From NCBI RefSeq assembly GCF_024707105.1, contig NZ_JANQAJ010000011.1, positions 62,001 through 126,000 of the forward strand: a DNA stretch of 64,000 bases, given 5' to 3'. A program made the translations under genes and the position numbers. Under the pieces are notes generated by a model, which saw nothing but the letters and a program-made list of their open reading frames with translations, was not told where the DNA came from and made no database searches. Within the stretch, counting starts at the first letter, position 1. The number at the start of each line of letters is the position of its first letter. This stretch comes from Devosia ginsengisoli (GTDB lineage Bacteria > Pseudomonadota > Alphaproteobacteria > Rhizobiales > Devosiaceae). Positions 26,452 to 35,906 of this stretch are shown one piece after another.

Positions 26452-27729
26452 ATGTCCAAAGAGACAACGAACGGCGAAACCTCGAAGAACACGCTTTACT
26501 GCTCGTTCTGCGGGAAATCCCAGCATGAGGTTCGCAAGCTGATCGCCGGTCCGACCGTGTTCATCTGCGATGAATGCGTCGAGCTGTGCATGGACATCAT
26601 CCGCGAAGAGAACAAGACCTCCATGGTCAAGTCCTCCGATGGCGTGCCGACCCCTGCGGAAATCTGCAAGGTGCTCGACGACTACGTCATCGGCCAGTTC
26701 CGCGCCAAGCGCGTGCTGTCCGTGGCCGTCCACAACCACTACAAGCGCCTGCACCACGCGACCAAGAACCAGGACGTTGAGCTTTCCAAGTCCAATATCC
26801 TGCTGATCGGTCCCACCGGTTCGGGCAAGACGCTGCTGGCCCAGACGCTGGCCCGCATTCTCGACGTGCCTTTCACCATGGCCGATGCCACCACGCTGAC
26901 CGAAGCCGGCTATGTCGGCGAGGATGTGGAAAACATCATCCTCAAGCTGCTGCAGTCCGCCGACTACAATGTCGAAAAGGCGCAGCGCGGCATCGTCTAT
27001 ATCGACGAAGTCGACAAGATCAGCCGCAAGTCCGATAACCCGTCCATCACCCGCGATGTATCGGGCGAAGGCGTGCAGCAGGCCCTGCTCAAGATCATGG
27101 AAGGCACCGTGGCTTCGGTTCCGCCCCAGGGCGGCCGCAAGCACCCGCAGCAGGAATTCCTGCAGGTGGACACGACCAATATCCTGTTCATCTGCGGCGG
27201 CGCCTTTGCCGGGCTGGAAAAGATCATCTCGGCGCGTGGTGAAGGCTCGGGCATCGGCTTCGCGGCCACCGTCAAGGACCCCAACGACCGTCGCGTCGGC
27301 CAGATTCTTGCCGATGTGGCCCCGGAAGACCTGGTGCGTTTCGGCCTGATCCCGGAATTCATCGGCCGCCTGCCTGTGCTGGCGACCCTGGAAGACCTCG
27401 ACATCGCCGCCCTGATCGAAATCCTGACCGCCCCGAAGAACGCCCTGGTGCGCCAGTACCAGCGCCTGTTCCAGATGGAAGAGGTCGAACTGACCTTCCA
27501 CGAGGACGCCCTCAAGGCGATCGCCGAAAAGGCCATCGAGCGCAAGACCGGCGCCCGCGGCCTCCGCTCGATCATGGAAGCCATCCTGCTCGACACCATG
27601 TACGACCTGCCCTCGCTCGAAGGCGTGGAAGAAGTGGTGATCAGCGAGGATGTGGTGAAGGGCAAGGACGTCCGTCCGCTCTACATCTATTCCGAACGCA
27701 AGCAGGAAGACGCCCCCGCCACGGCGTAA
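26452..27729 (+). CDS. clpX: ATP-dependent Clp protease ATP-binding subunit ClpX
   Basis: A 425-residue AAA+ unfoldase that feeds substrates into ClpP. The N-terminal C4 zinc finger uses Cys17, Cys20, Cys39 and Cys42 ([14 protein letters not shown]...ICDECVELC). The ATPase core has Walker [13 protein letters not shown], Walker [11 protein letters not shown], pore loop GYVGEDVEN and sensor-2 [10 protein letters not shown]; the ClpP-binding IGF-like loop lies in the [10 protein letters not shown] segment. In alphaproteobacteria ClpXP controls the cell cycle as well as protein quality. A strong terminator follows at 27749-27780. Confidence 0.98.
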   Translation: MSKETTNGETSKNTLYCSFCGKSQHEVRKLIAGPTVFICDECVELCMDIIREENKTSMVKSSDGVPTPAEICKVLDDYVIGQFRAKRVLSVAVHNHYKRLHHATKNQDVELSKSNILLIGPTGSGKTLLAQTLARILDVPFTMADATTLTEAGYVGEDVENIILKLLQSADYNVEKAQRGIVYIDEVDKISRKSDNPSITRDVSGEGVQQALLKIMEGTVASVPPQGGRKHPQQEFLQVDTTNILFICGGAFAGLEKIISARGEGSGIGFAATVKDPNDRRVGQILADVAPEDLVRFGLIPEFIGRLPVLATLEDLDIAALIEILTAPKNALVRQYQRLFQMEEVELTFHEDALKAIAEKAIERKTGARGLRSIMEAILLDTMYDLPSLEGVEEVVISEDVVKGKDVRPLYIYSERKQEDAPATA

Positions 27730-27748
27730 GGGTTTTTGCACTGAATTG

Positions 27749-27780
27749 AAAACGCCGGGCTTTGCGCCCGGCGTTTTTGT
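27749..27780 (+). terminator. Rho-independent terminator of clpX
   Basis: The stem AACGCCGGGC / GCCCGGCGTT closes a short TTTGC-type loop and continues into TTTTGTTTT. It begins 20 nt past the clpX stop. Confidence 0.9.
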
Positions 27781-27786
27781 TTTGGC

Positions 27787-27912
27787 GGATACCCCCCCCT
27801 CCCAACCTCCCCCTGATAGGGGGAGGAGCCGCATTGGGGCTTTGGCAACGTCGCGCCCCAATCACCGGCCGGATTCCTCCCCCTATCAGGGGGAGGCCAG
27901 GAGGGGGTATCC
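27787..27912. repeat. Imperfect inverted repeat with CCTCCCCCTGATAGGGGGAGG units
   Basis: The arms starting GGATACCCCC and ending GGGGGTATCC are about 40 bp each and near-complementary, each containing the palindrome CCTCCCCC-TGATA-GGGGGAGG or its complement. The unit fills the space between the clpX terminator and the 3' end of the citrate synthase gene. It is a second REPIN-like family, unrelated in sequence to the one at 10146-10237. Confidence 0.8.
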
Positions 27913-27922
27913 CCCAAGACTC

Positions 27923-29002
27923 TTACGCCGCTTCCCTAGCCGCCGGCCCCACATAAACCGACATCGGCCTGATCAACCGTCCGGTTTCCGCCTGCTCCCG
28001 CGCATGCGCCACCCAGCCCGCCACGCGTCCCATGGCAAACACGCAGGTAAACGCCTCGCGCGGAAAGCCCAGCGCCTCCAGCAGCAGCGCGGTATAGAAT
28101 TCCACATTTGTATCCAGCGCCCGATCCGGCTTGCGCTGCCGCAACTGTTTCAGCGCCGCGGCCTCCACCGCCTCGGCCAGCGCGAGCCGCTCCGGATCGA
28201 TCGCCCCAGATGCCGCTAGCATCCGCACCGCGCCCTTGAGCGCATCGGCCCGCGGGTCGCGTACGCGATAGACTCGGTGCCCGAACCCCATCAGCCGCTC
28301 GCCGTCGGCCAGCGCCGCGCTGATCCATGCGTCGGCATTGTCGGGCCTTCCCACGCCATCCAGCATGTCGAGCACCGGCCCCGGTGCGCCGCCATGCAGC
28401 GGCCCCTTAAGCGCGCTCAGCGCCGCCAGCACCGACGAAGTCAGCCCCGCCTGCGTTGACGCCACCACGCGCGCGGCGAAGGTCGACGCATTGAGGCCGT
28501 GGTCGGCCACCGTCACCAGATAGCGGTCGAGCGCCGACACCTGTTCCGCGCTCGGCGTGGACCCGCACAGCATGCGCAGTGTGTCGGCCGCCTGTGACAG
28601 CTCCGGATCGGGGGCAATCGGCGCCAGCCCGGCCTTGAGCCGCAGCAGGCCTGCGGTGAACACGGCCGGCGCCGCAACCAGTTCCAGCGCCGTCGGCAAA
28701 TCGTCGCCATCGGCGAGCCGGGCCAGCAGCGCCCGCACGCCCTCCACCGGCGGCAAGTCCACCAATGCCCCGGCATCGGCCAGTTGCCCGAACGTCGCCA
28801 CCCGCGCCGCGCCTAAAGCTGCCCGCAAATCCGGCGGGCTGGGCAGGAAGCCGTCGAACAGCAGCGCCACCACATCCTCGAAGCGGCTGGTCATCACCAG
28901 ATCGTCCAGCGATACCCCACGCACGATCAACCGCCCATTCTTGCCATCCACGTCCGACAGCACCGTCTCAGCCGCGACGACATCCTCGAGACCAGATTTC
29001 AT
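27923..29002 (-). CDS. Citrate synthase-family protein (citrate/2-methylcitrate synthase)
   Basis: A 359-residue enzyme of the citrate synthase fold, condensing an acyl-CoA with oxaloacetate. Active-site blocks are recognisable: DHGLNASTFAARV, GPLHGGAP and MGFGHRVYRVRDPRA, each with the expected His. The position of the catalytic Asp reads NVEFYTALL, with Glu. The length is that of short type I forms, not the 430-residue GltA. It is divergent from the HTH-containing homolog at 29081, with only 78 bp between the starts, so the two are probably co-regulated. Whether it makes citrate or methylcitrate cannot be decided. Confidence 0.88.
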   Translation of the reverse strand: MKSGLEDVVAAETVLSDVDGKNGRLIVRGVSLDDLVMTSRFEDVVALLFDGFLPSPPDLRAALGAARVATFGQLADAGALVDLPPVEGVRALLARLADGDDLPTALELVAAPAVFTAGLLRLKAGLAPIAPDPELSQAADTLRMLCGSTPSAEQVSALDRYLVTVADHGLNASTFAARVVASTQAGLTSSVLAALSALKGPLHGGAPGPVLDMLDGVGRPDNADAWISAALADGERLMGFGHRVYRVRDPRADALKGAVRMLAASGAIDPERLALAEAVEAAALKQLRQRKPDRALDTNVEFYTALLLEALGFPREAFTCVFAMGRVAGWVAHAREQAETGRLIRPMSVYVGPAAREAA

Positions 29003-29080
29003 GGGTCATCTCCTTGCTTGTTGCCGCAAGGGTCAGGCATGCTGATATTGACGTCAATCTTGACCAATTGGATCAATGTC

Positions 29081-30193
29081 ATGGACTGGCTCACCGCGAG
29101 CGAAGCGCTGGCCCTGCTGGGCACCCAGCCCCAGACGCTCTATGCCAATGTCAGTCGCGGCCGGATCAAGGCCCGGCCAGATCCGGCCGACAGCCGCCGC
29201 AGCCTCTATCGCGGTGACGATGTGCGCCGCCTGGCGCAAAGGGCCAAAGGCCGGCGCAAGCAGGAAGCGGTAGCCGCACAGGCCATGCATTGGGGCGATC
29301 CGGTGCTGAGCACCGCCATTTCCTCGATCTCGGACGGCCGTCTGCTTTATCGCGGCCACGACGGGTGCCTGCTGGCCGAAACCGCGACGCTCGAAGATAT
29401 GGTGACCCTGCTCTGGCAGGCACCACTGCGGCTTGGCACGCGGGGCGAAACGGGCAGGGCGCCGGGATTGCCCGCCGCCTTCGCCGCTCTGGCCGACCAG
29501 GCCTGGTTGCCCACAGCAACCATGCAGGCGCCCGCCATGCTGGCCGCGGAAGCCGGGCAGGTGCTCGGCACGCTGGCCGAGGCCCTGACCGGCGCCGACA
29601 CCACCACCGAACCCCTTCACACGCGCCTGGCGTTGTCCTGGCACCGACCTGATGCAGGCGACGCTATCCGGCGCGCACTGGTGCTGCTGGCCGATCACGA
29701 ACTCAACGCCTCGACCTTTGCCGCACGGGTCGCGGTATCCACCGGCGCGTCGCTCTGGGCCGGCACGTTGGCGGCGCTGTCCACCCTGACCGGCCCCAGC
29801 CATGGCCGCGCGTCACGCGTCGTCGCCGCGCTGGTCGAGGATGTAGGCGGCGATCCCGAGGCGCTGCGTGACTGGCTGGGCGAGGGGCGTGCCGTACCCG
29901 GCATGGGCCACCCACTTTATCGTTACGGCGATCCGCGCTGCGCCGCCTTGCTGGCCGCCTTCGATCTACCGCCCGATTACGGGACCTTCCGCCAAGCGGC
30001 CACGAATTTCACCGGCGAACAGCCCAATGTGGATTTTGCCCTGGCCGCGCTCGCCGCAAGGTTCGATCTCCCCGACGATGCCGCGCTGACCCTCTTCGCC
30101 CTGGGGCGTTGCGTGGGCTGGCTGGCCCATATGATCGAGCAGATCGACAGCGGCGAGCTGATCCGGCCACGGGCGCGCTATGTGGGGAAATAG
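29081..30193 (+). CDS. Citrate synthase homolog with an N-terminal HTH-like domain
   Basis: A 370-residue protein. Residues 1-55 (MDWLTASEALALLGTQPQTL...SLYRGDDVRRLAQR) look like a MerR/excisionase-type winged helix-turn-helix; a citrate-synthase domain follows. The active-site blocks are altered but recognisable: DHELNASTFAARV, GPSHGRAS in place of GPLHGGA, GMGHPLYRYGDPR and NVDFALAAL. Start ATG 29081 is chosen over the upstream frame. Similar HTH-citrate synthase pairs occur in other proteobacteria as I recall, usually beside a plain citrate synthase, as here. It could be an enzyme, a regulator or a heteromeric partner of the divergent protein. Confidence 0.82.
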   Translation: MDWLTASEALALLGTQPQTLYANVSRGRIKARPDPADSRRSLYRGDDVRRLAQRAKGRRKQEAVAAQAMHWGDPVLSTAISSISDGRLLYRGHDGCLLAETATLEDMVTLLWQAPLRLGTRGETGRAPGLPAAFAALADQAWLPTATMQAPAMLAAEAGQVLGTLAEALTGADTTTEPLHTRLALSWHRPDAGDAIRRALVLLADHELNASTFAARVAVSTGASLWAGTLAALSTLTGPSHGRASRVVAALVEDVGGDPEALRDWLGEGRAVPGMGHPLYRYGDPRCAALLAAFDLPPDYGTFRQAATNFTGEQPNVDFALAALAARFDLPDDAALTLFALGRCVGWLAHMIEQIDSGELIRPRARYVGK

Positions 30194-30207
30194 CACGTAT
30201 CCCCAAA

Positions 30208-30302
30208 GACCTTATGGTGAGCTTGTCGAACCGCGAGGTCGAGCGAGTGGAGGCCTGGTGCCACGACCCCATGGTTCGACAAGCTCACCATGAGGTCTAC
30301 TA
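30208..30302 (-). repeat. Interspersed palindromic element, copy B
   Basis: The reverse complement of this stretch aligns without gaps to the element at 12842-12938, sharing the opening AGTAGACCTCATGGTGAGC and the core GGCCTCCACTCGC. It fills the gap between two convergent genes, 14 bp after one stop and 7 bp from the other, so it may also act as a bidirectional hairpin terminator. Confidence 0.85.
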
Positions 30303-30309
30303 AGCCAGT

Positions 30310-31341
30310 TCACGCCACCTCGGCCACCTGCCGCGCGCCCACCAGCTCCCCATAAAGGTTTTTCGGATCATCCAGCTCCGGCACGAGGTCAACCATGCGT
30401 CGCTTGCCTTCCGTCAGGTCATGGACCAGCCGCAAAGCCGAAAAATCCTCGACGGCAAATCCGACGGAATCGAAAACCGTAACCTCCGCGTCACTGGTCC
30501 GACCGTCCTTGACGCCCGCCAGCACTTCCCACATCTCGACCACGGGATAATCCGGCCCCGCCTGCTGGATTTCGCCTTCGACCCGCGTCTGCGGCGTGAA
30601 TTCGGTGAAGTATTTGCCGATATCTAGAATGTCCCGATGCAACTCCGTCTTGCCCGGGCAGTCGCCGCCAATGGCATTGATATGCATCCCGGGCCGCAAC
30701 ATACCTGCCTCGATCACCGCCTGCCGCCCTTTGACCGCGGTGCAGACCGTAACGATATCGGCGCCATCAACCGCCTCGGCGACACCAGTGCAGCGCACCA
30801 GCCTCATGCCGAAGCCATCGGCATTGGCCATGAACTTGTCCACTGCCAGGGGATCGGGGTCGTAGACCCGGATTTCCGCAATACCGAGCAGCGCCTGGAA
30901 AGCCAGCGCCTGGAATTCCGATTGCGCCCCGGCGCCCACCAGCGCCATCACCCTGCTATCCTTACGCGCCAGCACCGAGGCAGCAAAGGCCGAAGTCGCC
31001 GCCGTTCGCAAAGCCGTCAGCAGCGTCATCTCGCTGATGAGAAGCGGATAGCCGCTGGCCACATCCGCCAGCACGCCGAAAGCCGTAACGGTCAGCTTGC
31101 CGGTTTTGGGATTGTTGGGGTGTCCGTTGACATATTTGAAGCTGTAGAGCCGCCCGTCCGAAGTTGGCATCAGCTCGATCACGCCTTCCTTCGAATGGCT
31201 GGCGACGCGGGCGGATTTCTCGAATTCCGTCCAGCGCGAAAAGTCGTACCTGACATAGTCGGCCAGTTGGGTGAGAAAGGCCTTTGTGCCAGTGGACCGG
31301 ACTAGCCTCCTCATGTCTTCGACCCCGATGAATTGCGTCAA
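30310..31341 (-). CDS. Ornithine cyclodeaminase
   Basis: A 343-residue NAD-dependent enzyme of the ornithine cyclodeaminase/mu-crystallin family, converting ornithine to proline and ammonia. The N-terminal part has FSRWTEFEKSARVASHS and the substrate-binding region KYVNGHPNNP; the Rossmann motif is VGAGAQSEFQ, and NAIGGDCPGKTEL is the family's conserved catalytic segment with its Asp. The start is TTG 31341, with GGAGG five bases upstream, immediately after the arginase stop. It forms an operon with arginase, giving arginine to ornithine to proline. Usual family symbols are ocd or arcB. Confidence 0.94.
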   Translation of the reverse strand: MTQFIGVEDMRRLVRSTGTKAFLTQLADYVRYDFSRWTEFEKSARVASHSKEGVIELMPTSDGRLYSFKYVNGHPNNPKTGKLTVTAFGVLADVASGYPLLISEMTLLTALRTAATSAFAASVLARKDSRVMALVGAGAQSEFQALAFQALLGIAEIRVYDPDPLAVDKFMANADGFGMRLVRCTGVAEAVDGADIVTVCTAVKGRQAVIEAGMLRPGMHINAIGGDCPGKTELHRDILDIGKYFTEFTPQTRVEGEIQQAGPDYPVVEMWEVLAGVKDGRTSDAEVTVFDSVGFAVEDFSALRLVHDLTEGKRRMVDLVPELDDPKNLYGELVGARQVAEVA

Positions 31342-31342
31342 T

Positions 31343-32314
31343 TCAGCCTCCCTGGATGCTGGTTGCAGTCTCGCTGATCCGCGCCACCTGGCGCGGCATG
31401 ATCTGGCGGCCAAACAGGCTCGCCGTGAGGTCGACCAAGAGGCGGGCGCTCATGCCCGCCTGGTCGAGATAGGGGTTGAGTTCCACCACATCGAGCGAGC
31501 CCATGGCGCCGCTGTCATGGATCATTTCCATCACCAGATGCGCCTCGCGGAAGGTCAGTCCGCCCGCCACGGGCGTACCGGCACCCGGCGCGATGGCGGG
31601 GTCGATCGCATCGACATCGAGGCTCACATGCAGGTGCCCGCCCACGGCGTTCACCCGCGCCAGCATCTCGCGCATCAGCGCCACCACGCCCATCTCGTCG
31701 ATGCGGCGCATGTCGATCACGTCGACCCCGCGCCGTTCCAGCAATTCCCGCTCCGGCCGGTCGATGGACCGCGCCCCGAAAATCGTGACATGGCGCGGAT
31801 CGACCAGCCCGCGCCACTCGCCCTCGTAGTCCGGCCCGAAATCCGGCTCCCCGCATAGCAGCGCCAGCGGCATGCCGTGGATATTGCCGGTCTCCGACGT
31901 CGCCGGCGTGTTGAAATCGCCATGCGCATCCACCCACAGCACGAAGAGCGGCTTGCCCACGGAGGTGCAATGCCGCGCCACGCCCGAAATCGTGCCCATG
32001 GAGAGCGAATGGTCGCCGCCGACAAAGGCCGGCAGCCGCCCTGCGCCAAGGCTTGCCAGGGCCAGCGCGCTGCTCTGCTGCGCGATGGTCAATACTTCCG
32101 CCTTGCGCTCGTCCGACAGCCGCCACGGTGTCTTCGCCCCATCGCCCCCGGTAATGTCACCACGATCAGTCACGACATGCCCCAGCGTCGCCAGAGTCTC
32201 CACCAGCCCGGCCACGCGCAGCGCTTCCGGCCCCATACCGCTCCCCCGGCAGGAGGCGCCGGCATCGCTGGGAATACCGAACAGGTCGATGGAACGGGCG
32301 GTATTCTGGCTCAT
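31343..32314 (-). CDS. rocF: Arginase
   Basis: A 323-residue Mn-dependent ureohydrolase that splits arginine into ornithine and urea. The three metal-binding signatures are complete: GGDHSLSMG, WVDAHGDFNTP and SLDVDAIDPA. ATG 32314 is preceded by GAGGAG at 7-nt spacing; the longer frame upstream is rejected. The next gene, ornithine cyclodeaminase, starts one base after its stop. It is divergent from an Lrp/AsnC regulator (32432), the classic arrangement for a substrate-induced catabolic operon. Confidence 0.96.
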   Translation of the reverse strand: MSQNTARSIDLFGIPSDAGASCRGSGMGPEALRVAGLVETLATLGHVVTDRGDITGGDGAKTPWRLSDERKAEVLTIAQQSSALALASLGAGRLPAFVGGDHSLSMGTISGVARHCTSVGKPLFVLWVDAHGDFNTPATSETGNIHGMPLALLCGEPDFGPDYEGEWRGLVDPRHVTIFGARSIDRPERELLERRGVDVIDMRRIDEMGVVALMREMLARVNAVGGHLHVSLDVDAIDPAIAPGAGTPVAGGLTFREAHLVMEMIHDSGAMGSLDVVELNPYLDQAGMSARLLVDLTASLFGRQIMPRQVARISETATSIQGG

Positions 32315-32431
32315 TGGACAGCTCCTCGTGTCTATGAGGCCAGCCTGCCGCGCCGTCATGTGTACGAAAAGCCGGAATAGTGCTAGATTTGCGCGGTCAA
32401 TTGCTCACTCTGCCAAGCCAAGGCGCGCAAA

Positions 32432-32863
32432 ATGATCCTCGATGATCTCGACTATCGCCTCATCGCCCTGCTGCGCACCAATGCCCGCACGCCGGTCAAC
32501 AAGCTGGCGCTCGATCTCGGCGTCTCCCGCGCTACTGCCAAGGCGCGCATCGACCGGCTGGTGCAGGGCGGCGCCATTGCCGGCTTCACCGTCGTCATGG
32601 CGTCAGCGCCCGGCCAGGGCATCCGTGCCATCACCATGGTCGAGGTCGATGGTAAGCACGAAGCCGCCGTGATGAAACGCCTGCTGGGCATGCCCGAAGT
32701 GCGCCAGCTCCACAATACCAATGGCCGCTGGGACATGGTGGCGGAACTCGAAGCGCCCAATGTGGAAGCCTTCGACGACCTGCTGCGCCAGATCCGCCAG
32801 ATCGACGGCATAGCATCGACGGATACCAGCATATTGCTGAAGGCGCGGCGGAGCGTGGGGTAG
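32432..32863 (+). CDS. Lrp/AsnC family transcriptional regulator
   Basis: A 143-residue feast/famine regulator. The N-terminal winged helix-turn-helix (LDDLDYRLIALLRTNARTPVNKLALDLGVSRATAKARI, seen at about residues 3-40) is followed by a RAM ligand-binding domain (TMVEVDGKHEAAVMKRL, VRQLHNTNGRWDMVAELEA). It probably senses arginine or ornithine and controls the divergent arginase-ornithine cyclodeaminase operon through the 117-bp shared promoter region. The target is inferred from position only. Confidence 0.92.
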   Translation: MILDDLDYRLIALLRTNARTPVNKLALDLGVSRATAKARIDRLVQGGAIAGFTVVMASAPGQGIRAITMVEVDGKHEAAVMKRLLGMPEVRQLHNTNGRWDMVAELEAPNVEAFDDLLRQIRQIDGIASTDTSILLKARRSVG

Positions 32864-32978
32864 GGGCGTGCCCCATCCCTACATCCACCCTGCAGCCAAG
32901 GCACAACCCTGTTCCCGCCCTTTCGCACATATCTCCTGTGCGTTCACGTCTTAACCGTCACAAAACCGCGAAGGTTGA

Positions 32979-33006
32979 CTTGCGGCGCCCATAGGCGAAC
33001 CTATTT
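32979..33006 (+). promoter_or_regulatory. Candidate heat-shock (RpoH) promoter of lon
   Basis: CTTG, then 17 bp, then CCTATTT: an exact match to the alphaproteobacterial sigma-32 consensus CTTG-N17-CYTATNT. It lies about 95 bp upstream of the lon ATG. Confidence 0.75.
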
Positions 33007-33101
33007 ATTAACCGGAATCAGCCCAGCCTTTGCGCTTGGAGCTGTCTATAACGGGCGCGCACCACTCTCCTTCCTCTCGCGCGCCCCGGAAAGGATACGA
33101 G

Positions 33102-35534
33102 ATGACGGACGTCACCCCCGCCACTGGCGACTTCAGCCGGGACCGGGTTTACCCAGTTCTTCCCCTGCGTGATATCGTCGTTTTCCCCGGCATGATCGTG
33201 CCGCTGTTCGTCGGCCGTGAGAAATCGGTCAAGGCGCTTGAAGAGGTTATGCGCGACGACAAGCACATCCTCGTCGTGACGCAGAAGAATGCGCAGGACG
33301 ACGATCCGGCCCCGGACCAGATTTACGCCACGGGTACCATTGCCACCGTGCTGCAGTTGCTCAAGCTCCCCGATGGCACTGTCAAGGTGCTGGTCGAGGG
33401 CCTGCATCGCGCCACCATCGACCGCTATCTCCAGACCGACGAATATTTCGAGGCCGAGGCCTCCATTCTGCCCGAGCCGGTGGAAGACGCCACCGAGATC
33501 GAGGCTTTGTCGCGGTCGGCCACCACCGAATTCGAGAGCTATGTGAAGCTCAACAAGAAGATTTCGGCCGAGGTCGTCGCTGCCGTCGGGCAGATCGAGA
33601 ACCATTCCAAGCTCGCCGATACCATTGCCAGCCACCTCGTCATCAAGATCAACGAGAAGGAAGACCTGCTCTCGACCGTGTCGGTCGCCGAGCGCTTCCA
33701 GAAGATTCTCGGCCTGATGGAAGGCGAGATCGGCGTGTTGCAGGTGGAAAAGCGCATCCGCAGCCGCGTCAAGCGGCAGATGGAAAAGACGCAGCGCGAA
33801 TATTACCTCAACGAGCAGATGAAGGCGATCCAGAAGGAACTGGGCGACGGCGAAGAGGGCTCCAACGAAATCCAGGAGATCGAGGAGCGCATCGCCAAGA
33901 CAAGGCTTTCCAAGGAAGCCCGCACCAAGGCCGAGGCTGAGCTCAAGAAGCTCAAGTCGATGAGCCCGATGTCGGCCGAAGCCACCGTCGTCCGCAACTA
34001 TCTCGATACGCTGCTCGGCCTGCCCTGGGGCAAGAAGAGCAAGGTCAAGCGTGATCTGGTCCTGGCCGAAAAGGTCCTGGACGAGGATCACTATGGCCTC
34101 GAGAAGGTCAAGGAACGCATCCTCGAATATCTGGCCGTGCAGGGCCGTACCGGCTCGCTCAAGGGGCCGATCCTCTGCCTCGTCGGTCCTCCGGGCGTCG
34201 GCAAGACCTCTTTGGGCAAGTCCATCGCCAAGGCGACGGGCCGCGAATTCGTGCGCATGGCGCTCGGCGGCGTGCGTGACGAGGCCGAAATCCGCGGTCA
34301 CCGCCGCACCTATATCGGCTCCATGCCCGGCAAGGTGATCCAGTCGCTCAAGAAGGTCGGCAAGTCCAATCCTCTCTTCCTGCTCGACGAGATCGACAAG
34401 ATGGGCCAGGACTTCCGCGGCGACCCGTCCTCGGCATTGCTGGAAGTGCTCGATCCCGAGCAGAACCACACCTTTGCCGATCACTATCTCGAGGTCGATT
34501 ACGACCTGAGCGACGTGATGTTCGTGACGACCTCGAACACGCTCAACATTCCCGGGCCACTGATGGACCGCATGGAGATCATTCGCCTGTCCGGTTACAC
34601 CGAGCAGGAGAAGCACGCGATCGCCAAGCAGCACCTGATCCCCGAGACGCTCAAGGAAAACGGCCTTGCCCATGGCGAGTTCGAGCTTTCCGACGAGATG
34701 CTGACTGCCTTGATCCAGCGCTACACCCGCGAAGCGGGCGTGCGTAACCTCAAGCGCGAAATCGGCAAGCTGATGCGCAAGGCCGTGACCGAGATCGTCA
34801 AGACCAAGGTCAAGACCGTGGTCATCGACGAAGAGAAGCTCACCAAGTATCTCGGCGCCGATATCTACAAGCATGGCGAGATCGAAGCCGAAGCGCAGGT
34901 TGGCCTGGTCACGGGCCTGGCCTGGACCTCGGTTGGCGGCGAGCTGCTGACCATCGAAGGCGTGATGACGCCGGGCAAGGGCCGCATGACGGTCACCGGC
35001 AACATCAAGGAAGTGATGAAGGAATCGCTGACTGCGGCAACGGCCTATGTCCGTTCCCGCTCCATCGATTTCGGCATCAAGCCGCCGATGTTCGACACGC
35101 GCGACATTCACGTCCACCTGCCCGAAGGCGCCACCCCCAAGGATGGTCCCTCGGCCGGTATCGGGCTGGCTACCGCCATCGTCTCCGTCATGACCGGCAT
35201 CGCCGTCCGCAACGATGTCGCCATGACTGGCGAGATCACCTTGCGGGGCAGGGTGCTGCCCATCGGCGGCCTCAAGGAAAAGCTCCTCGCGGCCCTGCGC
35301 GGCGGTATCAAGACCGTGCTGATCCCCGAGGAAAACGTCCGCGATCTCGCCGAGATTCCTGACATCGTCAAGGAAGGCATGGAAATCGTCCCGGTTTCCC
35401 GCATGGATCAGGTCATCGAGCGCGCCCTGGTGCGCAAGCCCGAGCCTATCGAGTGGAACTTCGAAGAAACCACCCCGGCGGTCTCGACCACGGTCGACAC
35501 CGGCGACGACGCTACAGCCGGCCTGCCGCACTGA
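33102..35534 (+). CDS. lon: ATP-dependent protease Lon
   Basis: An 810-residue Lon A-type protease. The N-terminal substrate domain ([22 protein letters not shown]) is followed by a coiled coil ([17 protein letters not shown]), the AAA+ module with Walker A GPPGVGKT (residues 362-369) and Walker [10 protein letters not shown], and the protease domain with catalytic Ser684 in [10 protein letters not shown] and Lys727 in [10 protein letters not shown]. It degrades misfolded and regulatory proteins. ATG 33102 follows AAGGA; the longer frame upstream is rejected. The gene is a single unit with an RpoH-type promoter and a terminator at 35553. Confidence 0.98.
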   Translation: MTDVTPATGDFSRDRVYPVLPLRDIVVFPGMIVPLFVGREKSVKALEEVMRDDKHILVVTQKNAQDDDPAPDQIYATGTIATVLQLLKLPDGTVKVLVEGLHRATIDRYLQTDEYFEAEASILPEPVEDATEIEALSRSATTEFESYVKLNKKISAEVVAAVGQIENHSKLADTIASHLVIKINEKEDLLSTVSVAERFQKILGLMEGEIGVLQVEKRIRSRVKRQMEKTQREYYLNEQMKAIQKELGDGEEGSNEIQEIEERIAKTRLSKEARTKAEAELKKLKSMSPMSAEATVVRNYLDTLLGLPWGKKSKVKRDLVLAEKVLDEDHYGLEKVKERILEYLAVQGRTGSLKGPILCLVGPPGVGKTSLGKSIAKATGREFVRMALGGVRDEAEIRGHRRTYIGSMPGKVIQSLKKVGKSNPLFLLDEIDKMGQDFRGDPSSALLEVLDPEQNHTFADHYLEVDYDLSDVMFVTTSNTLNIPGPLMDRMEIIRLSGYTEQEKHAIAKQHLIPETLKENGLAHGEFELSDEMLTALIQRYTREAGVRNLKREIGKLMRKAVTEIVKTKVKTVVIDEEKLTKYLGADIYKHGEIEAEAQVGLVTGLAWTSVGGELLTIEGVMTPGKGRMTVTGNIKEVMKESLTAATAYVRSRSIDFGIKPPMFDTRDIHVHLPEGATPKDGPSAGIGLATAIVSVMTGIAVRNDVAMTGEITLRGRVLPIGGLKEKLLAALRGGIKTVLIPEENVRDLAEIPDIVKEGMEIVPVSRMDQVIERALVRKPEPIEWNFEETTPAVSTTVDTGDDATAGLPH

Positions 35535-35552
35535 GCGGCATGAACTGAATGA

Positions 35553-35587
35553 AAAACGGCGGCCCGCAAAGGCCGCCGTTTTGTTTG
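35553..35587 (+). terminator. Rho-independent terminator of lon
   Basis: The stem AAACGGCGGCC-CGCAAA-GGCCGCCGTTT is followed by TGTTTG. It begins 19 nt past the lon stop. Confidence 0.85.
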
Positions 35588-35672
35588 TGGGTTGTGTAGG
35601 AGCGCTATCCTGCCTCCAAGTGGAGCCACCCCTCGCCCTTGTGGGGAGGGGAGACGACTGAATTAACCGCGC

Positions 35673-35906
35673 CTACTCCGGCAGCCCCGGCGGCAGGTCT
35701 CCCAGCCGCAACAGCACCTTCGGCTCGTCATAGGTGTCTGTCTCGATATCTACTGCCTGTGAGAAGGCGAACACACCTGCGCGTGTCGTTGCCATTCGTT
35801 CTGCCAGAATTACCGCGTCCTCCGCTGTCTTGGCCGTTCTGGGCTGGTCGGGGGTCAGCTTACGCCCCCTCAATTGAAAGCCCTGCACGATATAGGCGAC
35901 CACCAT
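35673..35906 (-). CDS. Small conserved protein of unknown function
   Basis: A 77-residue protein, starting at ATG 35906 with GAGGA six bases upstream. It has two short hydrophobic strands (VVAYIVQGFQLRGRKL and AGVFAFSQAVDIETDTYDEPKVLL) around a helix (TAEDAVILAERMA), a compact alpha+beta layout without signal peptide. Similar short proteins occur in rhizobia as hypothetical proteins, as far as I recall. It lies alone, convergent with lon. Function unknown. Confidence 0.65.
   Translation of the reverse strand: MVVAYIVQGFQLRGRKLTPDQPRTAKTAEDAVILAERMATTRAGVFAFSQAVDIETDTYDEPKVLLRLGDLPPGLPE

Noticed and set aside
33018..35531. An 837-residue frame antisense to lon
   Set aside because: It mirrors lon across its whole length and has no family features; high GC keeps the antisense frame open.
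35620..35660. CCCCTCGCCCTTGTGGGGAGGGG palindrome after lon
   Set aside because: It is a weak, low-complexity inverted repeat; I could not link it to the other repeat families.
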